Positions 15,453 through 23,786 of a stretch of DNA of 64,000 nt are shown piece after piece. Below the pieces are notes generated by a model. It ran no database searches and had not been told where the DNA came from. It was given only the letters and a program-made list of their open reading frames with translations. How positions within the stretch are numbered: position 1 is the first letter of the stretch; every line of letters begins with the position of its first letter. The DNA comes from Flavobacterium luteum (GTDB lineage: Bacteria; Bacteroidota; Bacteroidia; Flavobacteriales; Flavobacteriaceae): assembly GCF_008806775.1 (NCBI RefSeq), contig NZ_WAEM01000006.1, positions 124,001-188,000 on the forward strand, given 5' to 3'. Both the position numbers and the translations under genes were made by a program.

Positions 15453-16229
15453 ATGTTAAAAATTATCACAACACTAACTTTAATCCTAATTGGATTGGTA
15501 GCAAAAAGTCAAGAAGTAGAAAACAGAAAAGTATCTGATTTTTCTAAAGTAGAAGTGCAAAATGGAATTGAACTCATTTATACTGAAAATGATCAGTTTT
15601 CATTGCAGATAGAACTGCAAAACAATGCTTCAAAAAGCAATGTAGTAACCGAAGTAAAAGGCAAAAAGTTAAAAATTTATTTGCCTAAAGGCAATGATTG
15701 TAACAAAAGTAAAGGTTTAGTAAAAGTGTATTTGTCGAGTAAAAATGTTGCCTTTTTTAAAGCTAGTCTATACTCTAAAATTATTGTAACCAACCAAATT
15801 AGTACATTAAATAGTACAGTAGTTTTAAATTCTGAATCAGTTTTTAATGGAAACATAAAAAATGAAGGCAAAACCAAAATAGTTGGAGAAAGAGGAACCG
15901 TATTTAACGGTAAAATAGAAACTCAAATTCTTAAAGGAAATTTTAAAGACAATGCGAAAGCAAATATTACTGGAATGGCTATAAAAGCGAACTTACTAAC
16001 TAACGATACCGCTTTATGTAACGCAAAAAACTTTGTTGCCCGTTCGCTATCTATAACTGCTGAAGGAAACACTATAGTTTTAGTATATTCAGACTCTAAA
16101 ATTGTTGTGACCGTTGCAGATAAAGCAAAAGTTACTTATACTGGGTTGCCAGAAACCATTCAATTAAATGATGAAGCAGAATCGCTTTACAAGTTAAAAA
16201 GCAATCAAGCTTTATCTGTAAATTATTAA
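15453..16229 (+). CDS. Secreted GIN-domain (DUF2807) protein 1
   Basis: The 258-residue protein has a signal peptide (MLKIITTLTLILIGLVAKSQ) and then a head-GIN/DUF2807 fold. It starts with the hallmark VSDFSKVEVQNGIELIYTE and continues with short beta repeats of a right-handed solenoid (KNVAFFKASLYSKI, LNSTVVLNSESVFNG, KTKIVGERGTVFNG). GIN proteins of this sort are thought to be exported surface or periplasmic factors; none has a firm function. It precedes the padR gene by 59 bases. Confidence 0.82.
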   Translation: MLKIITTLTLILIGLVAKSQEVENRKVSDFSKVEVQNGIELIYTENDQFSLQIELQNNASKSNVVTEVKGKKLKIYLPKGNDCNKSKGLVKVYLSSKNVAFFKASLYSKIIVTNQISTLNSTVVLNSESVFNGNIKNEGKTKIVGERGTVFNGKIETQILKGNFKDNAKANITGMAIKANLLTNDTALCNAKNFVARSLSITAEGNTIVLVYSDSKIVVTVADKAKVTYTGLPETIQLNDEAESLYKLKSNQALSVNY

Positions 16230-16288
16230 AATTAAGCAATAATGAAATCTAAAAAACGAATTAAAATCCCAAAATAATAAAAGAAATT

Positions 16289-16618
16289 ATGAACATTGAA
16301 AACACAAAAGCCCAGATGCGTAAAGGTGTTCTCGAGTTTTGCATCCTTTCAGTATTAAAAGAAAAAGAAGCATACACTTCAGAAATATTAGAAACATTAA
16401 AAAACGCTAAATTGCTTGTGGTAGAGGGAACTGTTTATCCGCTATTAACAAGACTTAAAAACGACGGATTACTCAACTATCGTTGGGAAGAATCTACTTC
16501 GGGACCGCCAAGAAAATATTATGGACTAACTGAAATAGGGCAAACCTTTTTAAAAGAATTAGATAGTACTTGGACCGAATTGTCTGATGCTGTAAACATT
16601 ATAACAAACCAAAAATAA
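16289..16618 (+). CDS. PadR family transcriptional regulator
   Basis: This 109-residue winged-helix repressor has the PadR pattern: KGVLEFCILSVLKEKEAYTSEI (helices 1-2), LLVVEGTVYPLLTRLKNDGLL (recognition helix and wing start) and PPRKYYGLTEIG, followed by a short C-terminal dimerisation helix. It is the size of the short PadR-s2 subfamily. It lies 5 bases upstream of the pspC-like gene and probably controls this operon. The ligand is unknown. Confidence 0.92.
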   Translation: MNIENTKAQMRKGVLEFCILSVLKEKEAYTSEILETLKNAKLLVVEGTVYPLLTRLKNDGLLNYRWEESTSGPPRKYYGLTEIGQTFLKELDSTWTELSDAVNIITNQK

Positions 16619-16623
16619 AAGTC

Positions 16624-18354
16624 ATGAACAAAACTGTAAACATAAATTTGGGAGGAATGTTCTTTCATATTGACGAAGATGCATATCAAAAACTAACACG
16701 CTATTTTGAAGCTATCAAACGTTCTTTATCGAATGCAAATGGTGAAGATGAAATCATTAAAGATATTGAACTGCGTATTGCTGAATTAATAACAGAAAAA
16801 AATTCGAACGATAAACATGTAATTAATTTAAAAGTATTAGATGAAATTATCGCTGTTATGGGGCAACCGGAAGATTATAGAATTGATTCTGATGGGGAGG
16901 AGCAACAAAAAAATGATTACACAGGAACCAACAGAGTTACCAAAAAACTATATCGTGATAAAGACAAAGGTTCTATTGCTGGGGTTTGTACTGGTTTAGG
17001 TCATTATTTTGGAATAGAAGCTGTATGGATAAAAATTTTATTCTTAATATTAGCAACGACTAGTTTTGGAATCATAGCTTACATTATACTTTGGATTGTA
17101 ATGCCAGTAGCAATTACTACTTCTGAAAAACTCGAAATGACTGGTGAACCTATAACTATTTCTAACATTGAAAAAAAAGTTAGAGAAGAATATGATACAG
17201 TTTCAGATAAATTAAAAAATGCCGATTACAACAAAATGGGAAATCAAGTTAAAACTGGTTTCGGAAAATTTATATCAGAAATTGGTGATGTATTTCTAAG
17301 TATTTTTAAAATTTTTGCTAAAATTTTAGGGGTAATCATCATCATGTCAAGTTTAGCAATACTGGTAATACTTTTTATTGGAGTATTTACCATTGGCTCA
17401 ACCGCTTTTATTGAATTTCCTTGGCAAGATTTCGTAAATGCAGGTAATTTTTCAGATTATCCAATTTGGTCTTTTGGATTATTAATGTTTTTAGCTGTTG
17501 GTATTCCGTTTTTCTTTTTATTACTATTAGGGTTCAAGTTGTTGTCTCCAAGTGTAAAATCTATTGGAAACATAGCGAAGTATACTTTAATTGCACTTTG
17601 GTCAATTGCTATTGGGCTATTAATTAGTCTTGGTATCAAACAAGCATCAGAATTTGCAGAAGAGGGAAGAATTGTACAAAAACAATCTATCACTATAAAA
17701 CCAGCAGATACTTTGCTCATAAAATTTAAACATAATAATTACTTCGCTAAAGATGTTTTTGAGTATAACAATTTCATGATTACTGAAGATTCTACTGATA
17801 ACAAAGTGATTTACTCTAATCAAGTTCGTTTAAAAATTTTAAAAACAGATGAAAAAGTACCTTACCTTCAAATCGAAAAGCAAGCAAGAGGAAAATCATT
17901 ATCTGAAGCTAGAAAGACAGCCGATAAAATTAAATATGGATTTAAAATAATAGGTAACCAATTAATTTTAGACAACTATTTAATAACTGATTTTAAAAGT
18001 AAATACAGAGATCAAGAAGTACAAATCCTACTTTACTTGCCAGAAGGAACATTCTTTAAACCAGACAATAGTGTGAAAGAATATGATGATTCAGATGATT
18101 CATTCTTTAACTTGCATTTTAGTTCCGATGAATTTATTTATAAAATGGGAAGTTCACAAGTAAAATGTTTGAATTGCCCAAAAGAAGAAAACGAATGGAA
18201 TGATGTTGAAAACAGTGAAAACACTATATCTAAAAAAGACAGTATCACAACTACAACAGTAAATGTAAATGGTGAAAAAGTAATAATAAAACAAATTATT
18301 GGAAAAGAAGGATTAACAACAGACGTAAATGGTGTAATAATTAAAAAACAATAG
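16624..18354 (+). CDS. PspC-domain membrane protein with N-terminal helical signalling-like domain
   Basis: The 576-residue protein begins with a helical region (about 12-85) that ends in VLDEIIAVMGQPEDY. This resembles the HAAS/DUF1700-type domain found next to PadR regulators elsewhere. A PspC domain follows (107-163, KKLYRDKDKGSIAGVCTGLG plus a hydrophobic helix). Three further membrane helices lie at about 230-258, 283-308 and 322-342, and a C-terminal part of about 230 residues is probably extracytoplasmic. The role is presumably envelope-stress sensing with the adjacent PadR and GIN proteins. It is 5 bases from padR and 2 bases from the next gene. Confidence 0.85.
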   Translation: MNKTVNINLGGMFFHIDEDAYQKLTRYFEAIKRSLSNANGEDEIIKDIELRIAELITEKNSNDKHVINLKVLDEIIAVMGQPEDYRIDSDGEEQQKNDYTGTNRVTKKLYRDKDKGSIAGVCTGLGHYFGIEAVWIKILFLILATTSFGIIAYIILWIVMPVAITTSEKLEMTGEPITISNIEKKVREEYDTVSDKLKNADYNKMGNQVKTGFGKFISEIGDVFLSIFKIFAKILGVIIIMSSLAILVILFIGVFTIGSTAFIEFPWQDFVNAGNFSDYPIWSFGLLMFLAVGIPFFFLLLLGFKLLSPSVKSIGNIAKYTLIALWSIAIGLLISLGIKQASEFAEEGRIVQKQSITIKPADTLLIKFKHNNYFAKDVFEYNNFMITEDSTDNKVIYSNQVRLKILKTDEKVPYLQIEKQARGKSLSEARKTADKIKYGFKIIGNQLILDNYLITDFKSKYRDQEVQILLYLPEGTFFKPDNSVKEYDDSDDSFFNLHFSSDEFIYKMGSSQVKCLNCPKEENEWNDVENSENTISKKDSITTTTVNVNGEKVIIKQIIGKEGLTTDVNGVIIKKQ

Positions 18355-18356
18355 TA

Positions 18357-19097
18357 ATGATAAAAACAATATTATTTTTGACAAAACTTATAGTTACAGC
18401 ATTTATTGTATTATTATTCTCCTCCTGTAAATATGATATAAATTTAGGAAATAAAGAAACAGGAAACGGAAACATTACAACTCAAACAAGATTCGTTAAT
18501 AACGACTTTCAGAAAATCGAGGTTAGCTCTGGTATTGAAGTTATAATAGAACAAACTGATAATAAATCTATTTCAGTAGAAGCTGACGAGAATTTACAGA
18601 AAATTATAAGCACAACCGTTGAAAATGGTGTTCTAATTATAAAAACTAAAAAAGGATATAATGCTACGCAAACTCCAAAAGTAATTGTAAAAATACCTTC
18701 AATTTCAGGAATAAATGCATCAAGTGGATCAAAAATTAGTAGTGCAAATACTTTAATAACAAATGATATAAAAGTTGAAGCTGATAGCGGTAGTGAAATA
18801 AAGATAAATGTCGAAGCTGATGCAATTTCTTTAACAACTGAAAGCGGAGGTACTATTATTGCTAGCGGAAAAGCTTTAAAATTAGAAACTGACTCGTCTA
18901 GCGGAAGCCAAATTAATGCTGAGCAATTAATGGCAAACGACGTCCTTTCGGAATCTAGTAGCGGGAGCACCACAACTGTTTCTCCTATTCTAACATTAAC
19001 AGCAAATGCTTCAAGTGGAAGTAGCATTAACTATAACGGAACTCCTAAAAAAGTACAAAGTAAAACTAGTTCGGGAGGAAGTATAAGCAAAGAATAA
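18357..19097 (+). CDS. GIN-domain (DUF2807) lipoprotein 2
   Basis: The 246-residue protein has a lipoprotein signal peptide with lipobox FSSC (Cys24). The GIN fold follows, starting VNNDFQKIEVSSGIEVIIEQ, with a solenoid containing regular serine/glycine turns: INASSGSKISS, VEADSGSEIKI, TTESGGTIIAS, ETDSSSGSQINAE, SESSSGSTTTV. This regular spacing of about 20 residues marks the beta-solenoid rungs. It is co-transcribed with padR and the PspC gene (2-base gap). The location is probably an outer or inner membrane lipoprotein facing the periplasm or the surface. Confidence 0.86.
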   Translation: MIKTILFLTKLIVTAFIVLLFSSCKYDINLGNKETGNGNITTQTRFVNNDFQKIEVSSGIEVIIEQTDNKSISVEADENLQKIISTTVENGVLIIKTKKGYNATQTPKVIVKIPSISGINASSGSKISSANTLITNDIKVEADSGSEIKINVEADAISLTTESGGTIIASGKALKLETDSSSGSQINAEQLMANDVLSESSSGSTTTVSPILTLTANASSGSSINYNGTPKKVQSKTSSGGSISKE

Positions 19098-19116
19098 AAC
19101 TATATCTTTAATTTTT

Positions 19117-19148
19117 AAAATCATCTTCAAAAGGGATGATTTTTTTTT
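19117..19148 (+). terminator. Terminator of the padR-pspC-GIN operon
   Basis: AAAATCATC pairs with GATGATTTT around a 9-base loop, followed by a run of T residues. It lies 20 bases after the stop codon at 19097. Confidence 0.75.
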
Positions 19149-19155
19149 ATATTTG
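19148..19155 (+). promoter_or_regulatory. -7 promoter box of the third GIN gene
   Basis: TATATTTG lies right after the terminator T tract and 16 bases before the ATG at 19172. The third GIN gene can thus be transcribed separately from the upstream operon. Confidence 0.45.
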
Positions 19156-19171
19156 ATGAAAATATACAAAC

Positions 19172-20011
19172 ATGAAAAAAACGGTATTATTCTTAACTCT
19201 ATTTTTATTTAGTTATTCCGTATTTAGTCAAGACAAAGAAAAAATAAAAGGTTCAAAGATTGTCACCGTAGAACAGAAAGAGATAAATGAATTCGAAAAT
19301 CTTGAAGTAGAAGATAATATAGAAATATTTTTAATAAAAGGAGATAAATGTGCCTTAGAAATAGAAGCCGATGACAATCTTCATGACCTTATAGAAACCA
19401 GCTATAACGGCAATTCCTTACAAATTTCAAGTAAAAAAGAAGTTACTAGTGCAAAAAAATTTAGCGTTAGAGTAACCTATACAACTGGTTTTAAAATGTT
19501 AATTGCAAAAGACAATACAAACATAACTGCATTAGCCGAAATTAATTTAGATGATTTTACTTTTAAAAGCTTCGATGACTCTAAAATTTTTGCCTATGTA
19601 AAAACTAAGAATTTTACTTTGATGGCTAATGATAAATCAAAAATTGAGCTCAATCTAAAATCGGAACAAACTACTATTGAACTCAGTAAAAACGCCAAAC
19701 TTAAAGCCTTAATATCATCTAATCAATTGGTTTTTGATATGTACCAAAAAACAAATGCAAATGTTGAAGGCGATGTTAATAATTTAAAACTACGATTAGA
19801 CAACAATGCAGAATTTACAGGTAAAAATTTATCTTCAAAAAATGCTGAAATCACAACCGAAGGATATTCTAATTGCAGTATAATTGTAAGCACAAAAGCT
19901 ATAATTGATGCCTCAGGAAAATCGGAGATTAATTTGTATGGCACACAAAAAATCGAAATGAAGAATTTTATTGACAATGCCACTTTGAATAAAAAAACGT
20001 TAACAAAATAA
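19172..20011 (+). CDS. Secreted GIN-domain (DUF2807) protein 3
   Basis: The 279-residue protein has a signal peptide (MKKTVLFLTLFLFSYSVFSQ) and a GIN fold: INEFENLEVEDNIEIFLIKG, then ALEIEADDNLHDLIETSYNG and solenoid rungs rich in Asn, Lys and Asp. It is a paralogue of the two GIN proteins upstream (15453 and 18357) but is diverged and has no lipobox. It is separated from them by a terminator and a new -7 box, and its own strong terminator follows. Confidence 0.8.
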   Translation: MKKTVLFLTLFLFSYSVFSQDKEKIKGSKIVTVEQKEINEFENLEVEDNIEIFLIKGDKCALEIEADDNLHDLIETSYNGNSLQISSKKEVTSAKKFSVRVTYTTGFKMLIAKDNTNITALAEINLDDFTFKSFDDSKIFAYVKTKNFTLMANDKSKIELNLKSEQTTIELSKNAKLKALISSNQLVFDMYQKTNANVEGDVNNLKLRLDNNAEFTGKNLSSKNAEITTEGYSNCSIIVSTKAIIDASGKSEINLYGTQKIEMKNFIDNATLNKKTLTK

Positions 20012-20034
20012 AATCATAAGATTTATTTATAAAG

Positions 20035-20070
20035 AAAAGAGTTCCAATATTTTTGGAACTCTTTTCTTTT
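20035..20070. terminator. Bidirectional intrinsic terminator, GIN gene 3 / trxB
   Basis: A perfect 13-bp stem, AAAAGAGTTCCAA / TTGGAACTCTTTT, with a 5-base loop has T tracts on both strands. It separates the convergent GIN gene and trxB. Confidence 0.88.
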
Positions 20071-20086
20071 ATAATCTTGAATTTGA

Positions 20087-21031
20087 TTAAAGTGCAGCCA
20101 AATATCTTTCTGCATCTAAAGCAGCCATACAACCTGTTCCCGCAGCAGTAATTGCCTGACGATACACATGATCGGCAGCATCGCCGGCTACAAAAACACC
20201 AGCTACATTTGTTTTAGATGTTCCCGGAATATTAATAATATAGCCTGTTTCATCAAGAGTAAGATAATTAGCAAAAATATCCGTATTTGGTTTATGACCA
20301 ATGGCTACAAAGAAACCCGTTGCAGGAATTTCAAAAACTTCATTACTTGTTTTATTCAACGCTTTTACGGCTGTTACCACTTGCCCATCACCTAAAACTT
20401 CTACAGTATCATGATTCATTAAAATGGTAATGTTCTCTGTTTTACGAACGCGCTCTTCCATGATTTTTGAAGCTCTGAATTTTTCGCTACGCACCAACAT
20501 TGTTACTTTTTTGCATAATTTTGAAAGATAATGTGCTTCCTCACAAGCCGAATCTCCAGCACCAACAATAACTACTTCTTGGTTTCTGTAGAAAAAACCA
20601 TCGCAAACCGCACAGGCAGAAACGCCTCCACCCATTTTTAAATAATGCTGCTCTGATTCAAGTCCTAAATATTTAGCAGTTGCACCAGTAGAAATAATTA
20701 CTGTTTCACAATGCAACTCTTTAGTATCGTTAATCCAAACTTTATGTAAATTACCTGAAAAATCAACTTTTGTAGCCCAACCATCACGTACATCGGTTCC
20801 AAAACGTTCCGCTTGTTTTTGCAATTGCACCATCATTTCTGGCCCCGTAACTCCATCAACATAACCAGGAAAATTCTCTACTTCATTAGTAGTTGTCAAT
20901 TGTCCGCCTGGCTGAGTCCCTTGGTACAAAACAGGATTCATATTTGCTCTTGCTGCATAAATTGCTGCTGTATAACCCGCCGGTCCGGAACCTATAATTA
21001 AGCATTTTATTTTTTCTATTGTATCAGACAT
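20087..21031 (-). CDS. trxB: Thioredoxin-disulfide reductase
   Basis: TrxB uses NADPH and FAD to reduce thioredoxin in the cytoplasm. The 314-residue protein has the FAD site GSGPAGYTAAIYAAR (15-29), the redox motif CAVC at 140-143, the NADPH site GAGDSA (157-162) and the C-terminal FAD motif GVFVAGDAAD. Length and motif order match low-molecular-weight bacterial TrxB. It is transcribed alone, between a terminator and its own -7 box. Confidence 0.96.
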   Translation of the reverse strand: MSDTIEKIKCLIIGSGPAGYTAAIYAARANMNPVLYQGTQPGGQLTTTNEVENFPGYVDGVTGPEMMVQLQKQAERFGTDVRDGWATKVDFSGNLHKVWINDTKELHCETVIISTGATAKYLGLESEQHYLKMGGGVSACAVCDGFFYRNQEVVIVGAGDSACEEAHYLSKLCKKVTMLVRSEKFRASKIMEERVRKTENITILMNHDTVEVLGDGQVVTAVKALNKTSNEVFEIPATGFFVAIGHKPNTDIFANYLTLDETGYIINIPGTSKTNVAGVFVAGDAADHVYRQAITAAGTGCMAALDAERYLAAL

Positions 21032-21061
21032 AATTGTATTTTAAAATCAATTTTGAGATTG

Positions 21062-21069
21062 CAAATGTA
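21062..21069 (-). promoter_or_regulatory. -7 promoter box of trxB
   Basis: TACATTTG on the minus strand fits TAnnTTTG, about 31 bases upstream of the ATG. A TTTG at 21098-21095 is 25 bases away, slightly beyond normal spacing. Confidence 0.45.
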
Positions 21070-21149
21070 AACTATATTCTAAAAATTTCGTGCTCAAATA
21101 AATCCTAATTTACTATCTTAAAATAAATTTTATTTATTTATATAAATCT

Positions 21150-21179
21150 TTTGAAGAGAAAAATTAAACATTATATTTG
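21150..21179 (+). promoter_or_regulatory. Promoter of tRNA-Pro
   Basis: TTTG (21150-21153), an 18-base spacer and TATATTTG (21172-21179) form a near-perfect Bacteroidetes promoter, ending 10 bases before the mature tRNA. Confidence 0.75.
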
Positions 21180-21189
21180 CATTCGATTT

Positions 21190-21264
21190 CGGGGTGTAGC
21201 GTAGCTCGGTTATCGCGCCTGCTTTGGGAGCAGGAGGCCGCAGGTTCGAATCCTGCCACCCCGA
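21190..21264 (+). tRNA. tRNA-Pro (anticodon UGG)
   Basis: A complete cloverleaf can be drawn: acceptor CGGGGTG/CACCCCG, D arm GCG...CGC, anticodon stem CCTGC/GCAGG with loop TTTGGGA (anticodon TGG), a 5-base variable loop, T arm GCAGG TTCGAAT CCTGC and discriminator A. The CCA end is not encoded. It has its own promoter and terminator. Confidence 0.97.
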
Positions 21265-21268
21265 CAGA

Positions 21269-21296
21269 AGCGAAACAGAAATGTTTCGCTTTTTTT
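21269..21296 (+). terminator. Terminator after tRNA-Pro
   Basis: AGCGAAACA / TGTTTCGCT stem with GAAA loop followed by seven T residues, starting 5 bases after the tRNA. Confidence 0.92.
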
Positions 21297-21351
21297 ATGC
21301 CAGTTTCAAAAAAACATTTACAAAAACAAAATTCACTCCCAATTAAATTCC

Positions 21352-21359
21352 TATTTTTG
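21352..21359 (+). promoter_or_regulatory. -7 promoter box of the udk operon
   Basis: TATTTTTG fits TAnnTTTG and lies 28 bases before the udk ATG. The -33 element is unclear. Confidence 0.4.
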
Positions 21360-21387
21360 TAATTAACTAATACAACACAACTAATAT

Positions 21388-21996
21388 ATGCTAATTATTG
21401 GAATTGCTGGCGGAACTGGTAGCGGAAAAACTACTGTAGTTCACCAAATTATGAATGAATTACCAGAAACTGAGGTTGGTATTATTTCACAAGATTCATA
21501 TTACAAAGAAACTCAGAATCTTAATTTTGACGAACGTGCCTTAATCAATTTTGATCATCCTAGAGCTATTGATTTTGAATTACTCGTAACTCATCTCAAA
21601 GAATTAAAAGAAGGAAATACTATTAATCAACCAGTATATTCGTTTTTAAAACACAATAGAACCGATGATACTATACTCACGCATCCTCGAAAAGTTATGA
21701 TTGTTGAGGGGATTCTAATCTTAGCAAATCCTGAATTAAGAGATTTATTTGATGTGAAAATTTTTGTTCATGCCGATTCTGATGAAAGATTAATTAGACG
21801 ATTAAAACGTGATATTGCCGAGCGTGGTCGTGACATGGAAGAGGTTTTAAATCGATACCAAACAACTTTAAAACCGATGCACCAACAATTTATTGAACCT
21901 ACTAAAGCATTTGCAGATATTATTATTCCAAACGATAAATACAATACCGTTGCCATAGATGTTGTTCGAGCAGTAATTAATCAAAGGATATTATAA
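21388..21996 (+). CDS. udk: Uridine kinase
   Basis: Uridine kinase phosphorylates uridine and cytidine with ATP or GTP in pyrimidine salvage. The 202-residue protein has Walker A GGTGSGKTT (8-16), the nucleoside-binding stretch ISQDSYYKE, NFDHPRAIDFELL and the lid region RLKRDIAERGRD, all diagnostic of Udk. It starts a run of plus-strand genes with an FtsB-like protein 33 bases downstream. Confidence 0.95.
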   Translation: MLIIGIAGGTGSGKTTVVHQIMNELPETEVGIISQDSYYKETQNLNFDERALINFDHPRAIDFELLVTHLKELKEGNTINQPVYSFLKHNRTDDTILTHPRKVMIVEGILILANPELRDLFDVKIFVHADSDERLIRRLKRDIAERGRDMEEVLNRYQTTLKPMHQQFIEPTKAFADIIIPNDKYNTVAIDVVRAVINQRIL

Positions 21997-22029
21997 TTTT
22001 TTTATATATTTATAGTAATTTAAACTGAA

Positions 22030-22362
22030 ATGGCAAACCCTTATAAAGAAACTGCTTGGTTCAAATTTTTAAGTAACAAATACGTGTGGGTATTGTTGTT
22101 TTTTTGTACTTGGATGCTGTTCCTAGACAATTATTCTTATTTTGATCATCGAATTTTAGATACTGAAATTAATGATTTAGAAAACAATAAAAAATACTAT
22201 CAAGAAGAAATAAAGAAAGACCAAGAGCACATCAAATTACTCAAGAATCCAGATCAGATAGAAAAATATGCTCGAGAAAAGTACTATATGAAAAAAGATA
22301 GTGAGGATATTTATATCATTGAATTTGACGGAGATACTATTCGAAAAGAAGGAGAATTATAA
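22030..22362 (+). CDS. FtsB/DivIC-type septum formation initiator
   Basis: The 110-residue protein has a short cytoplasmic start, one membrane helix (about 20-36, YVWVLLFFCTWMLFLDN), a coiled coil (about 45-78, EINDLENNKKYYQEEIKKDQ) and a C-terminal part with KYAREKYYMKKDSEDIYIIEF, the conserved end of FtsB/DivIC proteins. These proteins link to FtsL and FtsQ in the divisome. It sits between udk and mutA, a plausible operon. Confidence 0.88.
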   Translation: MANPYKETAWFKFLSNKYVWVLLFFCTWMLFLDNYSYFDHRILDTEINDLENNKKYYQEEIKKDQEHIKLLKNPDQIEKYAREKYYMKKDSEDIYIIEFDGDTIRKEGEL

Positions 22363-22413
22363 CAAGAAAATCGATATTCTATTTAGGAAACAGAAGCTAT
22401 AAATAAACATACA

Positions 22414-23778
22414 ATGTCAAAAAATTTATTTAAAGATTTTAACTTCGTTTCCTCCAAAAAATGGAAACAACAAATACAGTTTGAGCTTAAAGGAGCCGAT
22501 TATAATGAAACTCTCATTTGGAATTCGCCTGAAGGAATTAAAGTAAAACCATTTTATCATAACGACGATACTGATGCCTATCTTTCTATAAATACGAATG
22601 CTTCAATGTTTTTAATTTGTCAAAACATATTTGTTTATGATGTAGAAAAATCAATTCAAAGAGCTAAAGAAAGTATAGAGCGTGGTGCCGAAAGTATTCT
22701 ATTTACAATTGAAGAAGAGAGAACAGATATAAAAAAATTACTCGAAAGCCTTTCTTTAGATACAATTACAATTTACTTTAATCTTAAATTTCTATCAATC
22801 GATTTCATAAAAAAAATTGAATTAATAGCCAAAGAAAAAAAAGCCACTGTATTCCTAAATCTTGATCCTATTGGGCAATTAGCCAAAGATGGAAATTGGT
22901 TTGCAACCTCAGAAAAAGATAACTTCGTAACTTTAAATTTGCTTTCTAAAACTATAAGTACTTGCTCAATTTTAAGTATTAATAGTAGTTTGTATCAAAA
23001 TGCAGGTGCAAATATGGTGCAACAAATTGCCTATAGTTTGGCTCAAGCCAATGAATATTTCAATAGAATTACAACAATAAACCAACCCATGGTTTTTCAA
23101 GTTTCAGTTGGAACTAATTACTTTTTCGAAATTGCTAAACTTAGAACTTTACGAACACTTTTTAACTTGATTGCAAAAGAATACAACCACCATTTTGATT
23201 GTCATATACTGGTTACGCCAACAAAAAGAAATAAAACAGTATACGATTATAACGTAAATTTATTACGAACCACAACCGAATGCATGTCGGCAATACTTGG
23301 TGGAGCTAACGCAATTGCGAACCTGCCCTATGATGCATTGTACCATAAAGACAATGAATTTGGCGATAGAATTGCTCGAAATCAATTGTTAATTCTCAAA
23401 CACGAAAGTTATTTCGACAAAGTCAATAATCCGGCTGACGGAAGTTATTACATCGAAAGTTTAACCCAACAATTAGCAGAAAAATCATTAGTATTATTTA
23501 AAGATATTGAAGCTAATGGAGGTTTTCTAAAACAACTAAACGATGGAATTATTAAAAGAAAAATTCAAGAAAGTGCTGATAAGGAACAAGAATTATTCGA
23601 CTCTGGTAAAGAGATTTTATTGGGAACGAATAAATATCCAAACAAGGATGACAAAATGAAACACGATTTAGAACTGTTTCCTTTTGTAAAAAACAAGCCC
23701 AGAAAAACTTTGATAACACCAATAATCGAAAAAAGATTAGCTGAGAAAATAGAACAGGAAAGATTGGAAAAAGAATAA
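22414..23778 (+). CDS. mutA: Methylmalonyl-CoA mutase small subunit
   Basis: This 454-residue protein corresponds to the non-catalytic alpha/small subunit of heterodimeric methylmalonyl-CoA mutase. It shares the TIM-barrel blocks of the large subunit (for example [20 protein letters not shown] near residue 340) but lacks the C-terminal B12 domain. It begins [19 protein letters not shown], a common start in this group. It lies 8 bases upstream of mutB, so the two subunits are made together. The pathway interconverts methylmalonyl-CoA and succinyl-CoA. Confidence 0.92.
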   Translation: MSKNLFKDFNFVSSKKWKQQIQFELKGADYNETLIWNSPEGIKVKPFYHNDDTDAYLSINTNASMFLICQNIFVYDVEKSIQRAKESIERGAESILFTIEEERTDIKKLLESLSLDTITIYFNLKFLSIDFIKKIELIAKEKKATVFLNLDPIGQLAKDGNWFATSEKDNFVTLNLLSKTISTCSILSINSSLYQNAGANMVQQIAYSLAQANEYFNRITTINQPMVFQVSVGTNYFFEIAKLRTLRTLFNLIAKEYNHHFDCHILVTPTKRNKTVYDYNVNLLRTTTECMSAILGGANAIANLPYDALYHKDNEFGDRIARNQLLILKHESYFDKVNNPADGSYYIESLTQQLAEKSLVLFKDIEANGGFLKQLNDGIIKRKIQESADKEQELFDSGKEILLGTNKYPNKDDKMKHDLELFPFVKNKPRKTLITPIIEKRLAEKIEQERLEKE

Positions 23779-23786
23779 TTCATAAA

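Noticed and set aside
18509-19027. Long antisense frame (172 codons) inside the GIN lipoprotein gene
   Set aside because: It results from the regular Ser/Gly repeats of the real gene read backwards, and it has no start context.
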